Shown here in pieces: positions 14,570 to 25,200 of a DNA stretch of 64,000 bases. The notes under the pieces are model-generated. The model saw nothing but the letters and a program-made list of their open reading frames with translations. It searched no databases and had not been told where the DNA came from. Position 1 is the stretch's first letter; each line of letters opens with the position of its first letter. The stretch lies in assembly GCA_963693305.1 (NCBI GenBank), contig OY855912.1, positions 32,427,777-32,491,776 on the forward strand. Reading direction: 5' to 3'. The position numbers and the translations under genes were made by a program. This DNA comes from Meandrina meandrites. Taxonomy: Eukaryota > Cnidaria > Anthozoa > Scleractinia > Meandrinidae.

Positions 14570-17010
14570 CGTGTATAGTGCACAGTGCACAGAGTACAGT
14601 GTACCGTGTTTAGTGCACAGGGCATAGAGTACAGTGTACCGTGTAAAGTGAGGAGTACAGTGTACTGTGTATAGTGCACAGTGCACAGAGTACAGTGTAC
14701 CGTGTATACTGCACGGTGCACAGAGTACAGTGTACCGTGTATAGTGCACAGTGCACAAAGTACAGTGTACCACGTATAGTGCACAGGGCACAGAGTACAG
14801 TGTACCGTGGATAGTGCACAGAGTACAGGGTAATGTTTATAGTGGACAGTGCACAGAGTACAGTGTACCGTGTATAGTGCACAGTGCACAGTGTACCATG
14901 TATAGTGAACACAGTACAGTGTACCGTGTATAGTACACAGTGCACAGAGTACAGTGTACCGTGTATAGTGCACAGAGTACAGTGTACCGTTTATAGTGCA
15001 CAGTGCACAGAGTACAGTGTACTGTGTATAGTGCACAGAGTACAGTGTACCGTGTATTAGAAAACAGTGCACAGTGCACAGAGTACAGTGTACCGTGTAT
15101 AGTGCACAGTGCACAGAGTATAGTGTACCGTGTATAGTGCACAGTTCACAGGGCACAGAGTACAGTGTACCGTGTATAGTGCACAGCGCACAGAGTACAG
15201 TGTACCGTGTATAGTGCACAGAGTACTGTGTACCGTATATGGTGTACAGTGCACAGAGTACTGTGTACCGTGTATGGTGTACAGTGCACAGAGTACAGTG
15301 GACCGTGTATAGTGCACAGTGCAGAGAGTACAGTGTACCGTGTATTGTGCACAGAGTACAGTGTACCGTGTATGGTGCACAGTGCAAAGAGTACAGTGTA
15401 CCGTGTATAGTGCACAGTGCACAGAGTACAGTGTACCGTGTATAGTGCACAGTGCACAGTGCACAGAGTACAGTGTACCGTGTATAGTGCACAGCGCACA
15501 GAGTACAGTGTACCGTGTATAGTGCACAGAGTACTGTGTACCGTGTATGGTGTACAGTGCACAGAGTACAGTGTACCGTGTATTGTGAACAGAGTACAGT
15601 GTGCCGTGTATAGTGCACAGAGTACAGTGTACCGTGTATAGTGCACAGTGCACAGAGTACAGTGTACCGTGTATAGTACACAGTGCACAGGGTACAGTGT
15701 ACGGTGTATAGTGCACAGTGCACAGAGTACAGTGTACCGTGTTTAGTGCACATGGCATAGAGTACAGTGTAAAGTGTATAGTGCACAGATTACTGTGTAC
15801 CGTGTATGGTGTACAGTGCACAGAGTACAGTGTACCGTTTATAGTGAACAGAGTACAGTGTGCCGTGTATAGTGCACAGAGTACAGTGTACCGTGTATAG
15901 TGCACAGTGCACAGAGTACAGTGTACCGTGTATAGTACACAGTGCACAGGGTACAGTGTACCGTGTATAGTGCACAGTGCATAGAGTACAGTGTACCGTG
16001 TATAGTGCACAGAGTACAGTGTACCGTGTATAGTGCACAAAGTACAGTGTACCGTGTATAGTGCACAGAGTACAGTGTACCGTGTTTAGTGTACAGAGTA
16101 GAGTGTACCGTGTATAGTGCACAGTGCACAGAGTACAGTGTACCGTGCATAGTGCACAGTGCAGAGAGTACAGTGTACCGTGTATAGTGCACAGAGTACA
16201 GTGTACCGTGCATAGTGCAAAGAGTACAGTGTACCGTGTATAGTGCACAGAGTACAGTGTACCGTGTATAGTGCACAGAGTACAGTGTACCGTGTATAGT
16301 GCACAGTGCACAGAGTACAGTGTACCGTGTATAGTACACAGTGCACAGGGTACAGTGTACAATGTATAGTGCACAGTGCACAGAGTACAGTATACCGTGT
16401 ATAGTGCACAGAGTACTGTGTACCGTGTATGGTGTACAGTGCACAGAGCACAGTGTAGAGTGTATAGTGAACAGAGTACAGTGTGCCGTGTATAGTGCAC
16501 AGAGTACAGTGTACCATGTATAGTGCACAGTGCACAGAGTACAGTGTACCGTGTATAGTACACAGTGCACAGGGTACAGTGTGCCGTGTATAGTGCACAG
16601 TGCACAGAGTACAGTGTACCGTGTTTAGTGCACAGGGCATAGAGTACAGTGTACCGTGTATAGTGCACAGAGTACTGTGTACCGTGTATGGTGTACAGTG
16701 CACAGAGTACAGTGTACCGTGTATAGTGCACAGTGCAGAGAGTACAGTGTACCGTGTATTGTGAACAGAGTACAGTGTACCGTGTATGGTGCACAGTGCA
16801 AAGAGTACAGTGTACTGTGTATAGTGCACAGAGTACTGTGTACCGTGTATGGTGTACAGTGCAGAGAGTACAGTGTACCGTGTATAGTGCACAGTGCAGA
16901 GAGTACAGTGTACCGTGTATTGTGCACAGAGTACAGTGTACCGTGTATAGTGGACAGTGCACAGAGTACAGTGTACCATGTTTAGTGCACAGGGCATAGA
17001 GTACAGTGTA
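14570..17010 (+). repeat. Heptamer-stepped satellite, left arm proximal block
   Basis: The same 28/35-bp units as the distal block, in the same orientation, running from the MITE to the inversion point. The composition has more variants such as GTGTATG and GAACAGA in place of the consensus 7-mers. No gene is visible. Confidence 0.95.
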
Positions 17011-17021
17011 TACACGGTACA
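17001..17021. repeat. Inversion point of the satellite
   Basis: The plus-strand unit changes to its reverse complement without any spacer. The centre is the 10-bp perfect palindrome GTGTATACAC (17006-17015). Sequence to the left ends GAGTACAGTGTA and sequence to the right continues as the reverse complement of the unit. The reading register changes here with no foreign bases. Confidence 0.9.
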
Positions 17022-18757
17022 CTGTACTCTTTCCACTGTGCACCATACACGGTACAGTGTACTCTGTGCACAATACACGGTACACTGTACTCTCTGCACT
17101 GTGCACTATACACGGTACACTGTACTCTGTGCACTGTACACCATACACGGTACACAGTACTCTGTGCACTATACACGGTACACTGTACTCTATGCCCTGT
17201 GCACTAAACACGGTACACTGTACTCTGTGCACTGTGCACTATACACGGTGCACTGTACCCTGTGCACTGTGTACTATACACGGTACACTGTACTCTGTGC
17301 ACTGTGCACTATACACGGTACACTGTACTCTGTGCACTGTACACCATACACGGTACACAGTACTCTGTGCACTATACACGGTACACTGTACTCTATGCCC
17401 TGTGCACTAAACACGGTACACTGTACTCTGTGCATTGTGCACTATACACGGTACACTGTACCCTGTGCACTGTGTACTATACACGGTACACTGTACTCTG
17501 TGCACTGTGCACTATACACGGTACACTGTACTCTGTGCACTATACACGGCACACTGTACTCTGTTCACTATACACGGTACACTGTACTCTTTGCACTATA
17601 CACGGTACACTGTATTCTGTGCACTATACACGGTACACTCTACTCTCTGCACTGTGCACTATGCACGGTACACTGTACTCTGTGCACTGTGCACTATACA
17701 TGGTACACTCTACTCTGTGCACTATACACGGTACACTGTACTCTGTGCGCTGTGCACTATACACGGTACACTGTACTCTGTGCACTGTGCACTGTGCACT
17801 ATACACGTTACACTGTACTCTGTGCACTGTGCACTATACACGGTACACTGTACTCTGTGCACTGTGGACTGTTTTCTAATACACGGTACACTGTACTCTG
17901 TGCACTATACACAGTACTCTGTACTCTGTGCACTGTGCACTATAAACGGTACACTGTACTCTGTGCACTATACACGGTACACTGTACTCTTTGCACTGTG
18001 TACTATACACGGTACACTGTACTCTTTGCACTGTGCACTATACACGGTACACTGTACTCTGTGCACTGTGCACTGTTTTCTAATACACGGTACACTGTGC
18101 ACTGTGCACTATACACGGTACACTGTACTCTGTGCACTGTCCACTATACACAGTACCCTGTACTCTGTGCACTATCCACGGTACACTGTACTCTGTGCCC
18201 TGTGCACTATACGTGGTACACTGTACTCTGTGCACTGTGCACTATACACGGTACACTGTACTCTGTGCACTGTGCACTATACACGGTACACTGTACTCTG
18301 TGCACTATACACGGTACACTGTACTCTTTGCACTATACACGGTACACTGTACTCTGTGCACTATACACGGTACACTGTACTCTCTGCACTGTGCACTATG
18401 CACGGTACACTGTACTCTGTGCACTGTGCACTATACACGGTACACTCTACTCTGTGCACTATACACGGTAGACTGTACTCTGGCACTATACACGGTACAC
18501 TGTACTCTATGCCCTGTGCACTAAACACGGTACACTGTACTCTGTGCACTGTGCACTATACACTGTACACTGTACCCTGTGTGCTGTGCACTATACACGG
18601 TACACTGTACGCTGTGCACTGTGCAGTATACACGGTACACTGTACTCTGTGCACTGTGCACTATACACAGTACACTGTACTCTGCACTTTACACGGTACA
18701 CTGTACTCTATGCCCTGTGCACTAAACACGGTACACTGTACTCTGTGCACTGTGCAC
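17011..18757 (-). repeat. Heptamer-stepped satellite, right arm proximal block
   Basis: Reverse-complement orientation of the left-arm units, seen as ACACGGTACACTG and TGTACTCTGTGCAC steps. The block is 1.75 kb, against 2.44 kb for its partner in the left arm, so lengths have drifted since the duplication. Confidence 0.95.
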
Positions 18758-18765
18758 TATACACG

Positions 18766-19181
18766 CCCGGGGGGGTTACTTGGGCCAATCTTTGTTGGGT
18801 ATGTGCCGCTAGCCTCTCAGAACCCCTACCCCATTATAGTCATATTCTATGGCCAATTATAGACCCCATCTTAGTCACTTTTGGGTAAACGTAATTTTCA
18901 TGACCCCAACTTAGTCACGTAATGGGAGCCGTTTGTCAAATATTAAACAACAGCAATGAATACGGTAACTTTTTCTTTTTGGCGAATCTTTCCGTTTATA
19001 AATCACAACTTGCTAGAATTTTCTTACCCTCAAAATCCCAGAAAAGTGTGACCCCATTCTAGTCACCCTATAAAAAGTGATTGAAAAAGCGGCCCCATTA
19101 TAGTCAGTCCTGTCGTGAAAATGCGACCCCATCCAGCGGCACATCCCCATTAGCCCATTTATAGGAAGTGCCCCCTCCGGG
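18766..19181 (-). mobile_element. 416-bp MITE inside satellite, right copy
   Basis: Reverse-complement partner of the MITE at 14155-14569, flanked by TATACACG on both sides (18758-18765 and 19182-19189), the complement of the left copy's duplication. The two copies differ by point changes. For example, the left copy has AATAAAGTCACAC where this copy, read on the minus strand, has AATGGGGTCACAC, and it has CTTGATGGGTTCG where this copy has CTGGATGGGGTCG. These differences argue against a simple fold-back sequencing artefact. Confidence 0.8.
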
Positions 19182-22100
19182 TATACACGGTACACTGTAC
19201 TCTGTGCACTGTGCACTATACACGGTACACTGTACTCTGTGCACTGTGCACTAAACACGGTACACTGTACTCTGTGCACTATACACGGTACACTGTACTA
19301 TGTTCACTATACACGGTACACTGTACTCTGTGCACTGTACTCTGTGCACTGTACACTATACACGGTACACTGTACTCTGTGCACTATACACGGTACACTA
19401 TACTCTGTGCACTGTGCACTATACACGGTACACTGTACTCTGTGCACTGTGCACTATACACGGTACACTGTACGCTGTGCAATGTGCACTATACACGGTA
19501 CACTGTACTCTGTGCACAGTGCACTATACACGCTACGCTGTACTCTGTGTGCTGTGCACTATACACGGTACACTGTACGCTGTGCACTGTGCACTATACA
19601 CGGTACACTGTACTCTGTGCACTGTGCACTATACACAGTACACTGTACTCTGCACTATACACGGTACACTGTACTCTATGCCCTGTGCACTAAACACGGT
19701 ACACTGTACTCTGTGCACTGTGCACTATACACGGTACACTGTACCCTGTGCACTGTGTACTATACACGGTACACTGTACTGTGTGCACTGTGAATTATAC
19801 ACGGTACACTGTAGTCTGTGCACTATACACGGCACACTGTACCCTGTTCACTATACACGGTACACTGTACTCTGTGCACTGTACACCATACACGGTACAC
19901 AGTACTCTGTGCACTATACACGGTACACTGTACTCTGTGCGCTGTGCACTATACACGGTACACTGTACTCTGTGCACTGTGCACTGTGCACTATACACGG
20001 TACACTGTACCCTGTGCACTGTGCACTGTGCACTATACACGGTACACTGTACTCTGTGCACTGTGCACTATACACGGTACACTGTACTCTGTGCACTGTG
20101 CACTATACACGGTACACTGCACTCAGTGCACTGTGCACTATGCACGGTACACTGTACTCTGTGCACTGTGCACTATACACGGTACACTCTACTCTGTGCA
20201 CTATACACGGTACACTGTACACTGTGCACTATACACGGTACACTGTACTCTGTGCACTATACACGGTACACTGTACTCTGTGCACTGTGCACCATACACG
20301 GTACACTTTACTCTGTGGAAAATACACGGTACACTGTACTCTCTGCACTGTGCACTATACACGGTACACTGTACTCTGTGCACTGTACACCATACACGGT
20401 ACACAGTACTCTGTGCACTATACACGGTACACTCTACTCTGTGCACTATACACGGTACACTGTACACTGTGCACTATACACGGTACACTGTACTCTGTGC
20501 ACTATACACGGTACACTGTACTCTGTGCACTGTGCACCATACACGGTACACTTTACTCTGTGGAAAATACACGGTACACTGTACTCTCTGCACTGTGCAC
20601 TATACACGGTACACTGTACTCTGTGCACTGTACACCATACACGGTACACAGTACTCTGTGCACTATACACGGTACACTGTACTCTGTGCGCTGTGCACTA
20701 TACACGGTACACTGTACTCTGTGCACTGTGCACTGTGCACTATACTCGGTACACTGTACTCTGTGCACTATGCACTGTGCACTATACACGGTACACTGTA
20801 CTCTGTGCACTGTGCACTATAAATGGTACACTGTACTCTGTGCACTATACACGGAACACTGTACTCTGTGCACTGTGTACTATACATGGTACACTGTACT
20901 CTGTTCACTATACATGGTACACTGTGCACTGTGCACTATACACGGTACACTGTACTCTGTGCACTGTCCACTATACACAGTACCCTGTACTCTGTGCACT
21001 ATCCATGGTACACTGTACTCTGTGCCGTGTGCACTATACGTGGGACACTGTACTCTGTGCACTGTGCACTATACACGGTACACTGTACTCTGTGCACCGT
21101 GCACTATACACGGTACACTGTACCCTGTGCACTGTGCACTATACACGGTGCACTGTACTCTGTGCACTGTGCACTATACACGGTACACTGTACTCTGTGC
21201 ACTGTGCACTGTGCACTGTGCACTTTACACGGTACACTGTACTCTGTGCACTGTGCACTATACACGGTACACTGTACTCTGTGCACTGTGCACTATACAC
21301 GGTACACTGGACTCATGGCACTGTGCTCTATACACGGTACACTCTACTCTGTGCACTGTGCACTATACACGGTACACTCTACTCTGTGCACTATACACGG
21401 TACACTGTACTCTGTGCACTATACACGGTACACTGTACTCTGTGCACTGTGCACTATACACGGTACACTGGACTCATGGCACTGTGCTCTATACACGGTA
21501 CACTCTACTCTGTGCACTGTGCACTATACACGGTACACTCTACTCTGTGCACTATACACGGTACACTGTACTCTGTGCACTATACACGGTACACTGTACT
21601 CTGTGCACTGTGCACTGTGCACTATACACGGTACACTGTACTCTGTGCACTGTGCACTATACAGGGTATAGTAGTATATACGGTATATACACGGTATATA
21701 CACGGTATATACACGGTATATACACTGTACTCTGTGAGCCGTGCACTATACACGGTACACTGTACTCTGTGCACTGTGTACTGTGCTCTATACACGGTAC
21801 ACTGTACTCTGTGCACTGTGCACTATACACGGTACACTGTACTCTGTGCACTATACACGGTACACTGTACTCTTTGCACTATACACGGTACACTGTACTC
21901 TGCTCAATATACACAATACACTGTACTCTCCGCACTGTGCACTATGCACGGTACACTGTACTCTGTGCACTGTGCACTATACACGGTACACTCTACTCTG
22001 TGCACTATACACTGTACACTGTACTCTGTGCACTATACGCGGTACACTGTACTCTGTGCACTATACACGGTACACTGTACTCTGTGCACTGTGCACCATA

Positions 22101-22218
22101 CACGGTACACTGTACTCTGTGCACAATACACGGTACACTGTACTCTCTGCACTGTGCACTATACACGGTACACTGTACTCTGTGCACTAGACACGGTACA
22201 CTGTACTGTGTGCACTAC
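19182..22218 (-). repeat. Heptamer-stepped satellite, right arm distal block
   Basis: A 3.0-kb block of the satellite in reverse orientation, against 13.8 kb in the left arm. It has its own recent copies: a 245-bp segment near 20284-20530 is repeated next to itself, and a 159-bp segment around 21307 recurs at about 21466. A TATATACAC sub-block lies at 21663-21727. The plus strand is free of stop codons in all frames, so ORFs over 800 codons appear. Confidence 0.95.
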
Positions 22219-25200
22219 ACAGCTGGCTTTTTGCGCTGCTTGCAAAAGCCGACCCAAAATTGTGGTTTGAAACCAAACTCGTGGAATTCGATCCCAAGGG
22301 TGTTTTTTCTTTTCGCCCGGATCGGGAATCTCAAAAAAAGAGTTTTGAACGCAATTGGACGACCTTCGTCAACCCAGCGTTTTCCGCTACTTGGTAAATT
22401 CACCCCAAAATGGTGGTATGAAACCGACCTCGTGGAATTCGATCCCAAGGGTGTTTTTTCGTTTTGCCCCGATGGGGATAGTCGAAAAAACGAGTTTTGA
22501 ACGCAATTGGACGACCTTCGTCAACCCGGCGTTTTGCGCTGCAGGGAGAAACCCATCCAAAATGGTGGTATGAAGCCGACCTCGTGGAATTCGATCCAAA
22601 GGGTGTTTTTTCCTTTCGCCCCGAGTTTTCAACGCTATTGGACGACATTCGTCAACCCGCCTTTTTCCACTGCTTGCAAAAGCCCAGCAAAAATGGTGGT
22701 ATGAAACCGACCTCGTGGAATTTGATCCCAAGGGTGTTTTTTTGTTCCGTCCCGATGGGGAAACTCGACAAAACGAGTTTTCAACCCAATTGGACGACCT
22801 TGGTCAAACCGGCGTTTTGAACGCAATTGGACGACCTTCGTCAACCCAGCGTTTTCCGCTGCTTGGTAAAGCCCAGCAAAAATAGTGGTATGAAACCGAC
22901 CTCGTGGAATTCGAACCCAAGGGTGTTTTTTCGCTTCGCCCCGATGGGGAAACTCGACGAAACGAGTTTTCAACGCAATTGGACGACCTTCGGCAACCCG
23001 GCTTTTTGCACTGCATGCAAAAGCCCAGAAAAAATGGTGGTATGAAACCGACCTCATGGAATTCGATCCCAAGGGTGATGGGGGAACTCGACAAAACGAG
23101 TTTTCAACCCAACTGGAAGACCTTCGTCAACCCGGCCGTTTCCGCTGCTTGGTAAGTCAAACCCAAAATGGTGGTATAAAACCGACCTCGTGGAATTCGA
23201 TCCCAAGTGTGTTTTTTCGTTTCGCTCCGATGGTGAAAGTCGAAAAAACGAGTTTTCAACCCAATTGGAAGGACTTCGTCATCCCGGCGTTTTCCGCTGC
23301 TTCGTAAAGCCCACCCAAAATGGTGGTATGAAACCGACCTCGTGGAATTCGATCCCAAGGGTGTTTTTTCGTTTCGCTCCGACGGGGAAAGTCGAAAAAA
23401 CGAGTTTTCAAGGCAAATGGACGACCTTCGTCAACCCGCCTTTTTGCAGTGCTCGCAAGGGCCCAGCAAAAATGTTGGTATGAAACCGACCTCGTGGAAT
23501 TCGATCCCAAGGGTGTTTTTTTGTTTCGTCCCGATGGGAAAACTCGACAAAACGAGTTTTCAACCCAATTGGAAGGACTTCGTCATCCCGGCGTTTTCCG
23601 CTGCTTGGTAAAGCCCACCCAAAATGGTGGTATGAAACCGACCTGGTGGAATTCGATCCCAAGGGTGCTTTTTCGTTTCGCCCCGATGGGGAATGTCGAA
23701 AAAACGAGTTTTGAAGGCAATTGGACGACCTTCGTCAACCCGGCGTTTTCCGCTGCTTGGTAAAGCCCACCCAAAATGGTGGTATGAAACCGACCTCGTG
23801 GAATTCGATCCCAAGGGTGTTGTTTCGTTTCGCCCCGATGGGGAATCTGGACAAAACGAGTTTTAAACGCAATTGGACGACCTTCGTCAACCCGGAGTTT
23901 TGCGCCGCTGGGAAAAGCCCACCGAAAATGGTGGTATGAAACCGACCTCGTGTAATTCGATCCAAAGGGTGTTTCTTCGTTTCGCCCCAATGGGGAAAGT
24001 CTAAAAAACGAATTTTCAACGCAATTGGACGACCTACGTCAAACCGGCGTTTCGCGCTGCTTGGAAAATCCCACCCAAAATGGTGGTATGAAACCGACCT
24101 CGTGGAATTCGATCCCAAGGGTGTTTTTTCGTTTCACTTCTATGGGAAATGTCCAAAAAACGAGTTTTGAACGTAATTGGACGACCTTCGTCAACCCGGC
24201 TTTTTGCGCTGCTGGGAAAAGCCCACCCAAAATGGTGGTGTCAAACCGACCTCGTGGAATTCGATCCAAAGGGTGTTTTTTCGTTTCGCCCATATGGGGA
24301 AACTCGAAAAAACGAGTTTTCAACGCAATTGGACGTTTTTCGTCAACCCGGCGTTTTCCGCTCCTTGGTAAAGCCCTCCCAAAATGGTGGTATGATAACG
24401 AACTCGTTGAATTCGATCCAAGGGTGTTTTTTCGTTTTGCCCCAATGGGGAAAGTCGAAAAAACGAGTTTTGAACGCAATTGGACGACCTTCGTCAACCC
24501 GGCTTTTTGCGCTGCTTGGAAAAGCCCACCCAAAATGGTCGTATGAAACCGACCTCGTGGAATTCGATCCAAAGGGTGTTTTTTCGTTTCGCCCCGATTG
24601 GGAAAGTCGAAAAAACGAGTTTTGAACGCAATTGGACGACCTTCGTCAACCCGGCTTTTTTCGCTGCTTCCAAAAGCTCTCCCAAAATGGTGGTATGAAA
24701 CCGACCTCGTGCAATTCGATCCCAAGGGTGTTTTTTCCATTCGCCACGATGGGGAAAGTCGAAAAAACGTGTTTTGAACACTATTGGCGGGACTTCGTCA
24801 ACCTGGCTTTTTGCACTGCTTGCAAAAGCCCAACCAAAATAGTAATATGAAACCGACCTCGTGGAATTCGATCCCAAGGGTGTTTTTTCGATTCCCCCGA
24901 TGGGGAAAGTCGAATTAACGAGTTTTGAACGCAATCGGACGACCTTCGTCAACCCGGCTTTTTTCGATGCTTGGGAAAGCCCACCAAAAATGGTGGTATG
25001 AAACCGAAATTGGTAGATTCTTTTCCAAGGGTGATTCTTCGTTTCGCCGTGATGGCGAAAGTCGAAAAACGAGTTTTGAACGCAATTGGACGACCTTCGT
25101 CAACCCGCCGTTTTTCGCTGCTTGGAAAAGCCCACCCAAAATGGTGGTATGAAACAAGCCTCGTGGAATTCGATCCCAAGGGTGTTTTTTCGTTTCGCCC

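Noticed and set aside
308..17010. Telomere or subtelomere repeat
   Set aside because: The 7-mer does not match the TTAGGG type known in cnidarians, and the array is internal and inverted. A subtelomeric place cannot be excluded but nothing supports it.
17001..17021. Pure fold-back sequencing artefact at the inversion
   Set aside because: The arms differ in length and in point changes, including in the MITE, so a single-read fold-back does not explain them. A misassembly between two true loci remains possible.
308..22218. CRISPR array
   Set aside because: Repeats are contiguous and there are no unique spacers; the context is eukaryotic.
19300..22500. ORF of 1066 codons, plus strand, running into the 152-bp repeat
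   Set aside because: Same cause as in the left arm, and its end is translated minisatellite.
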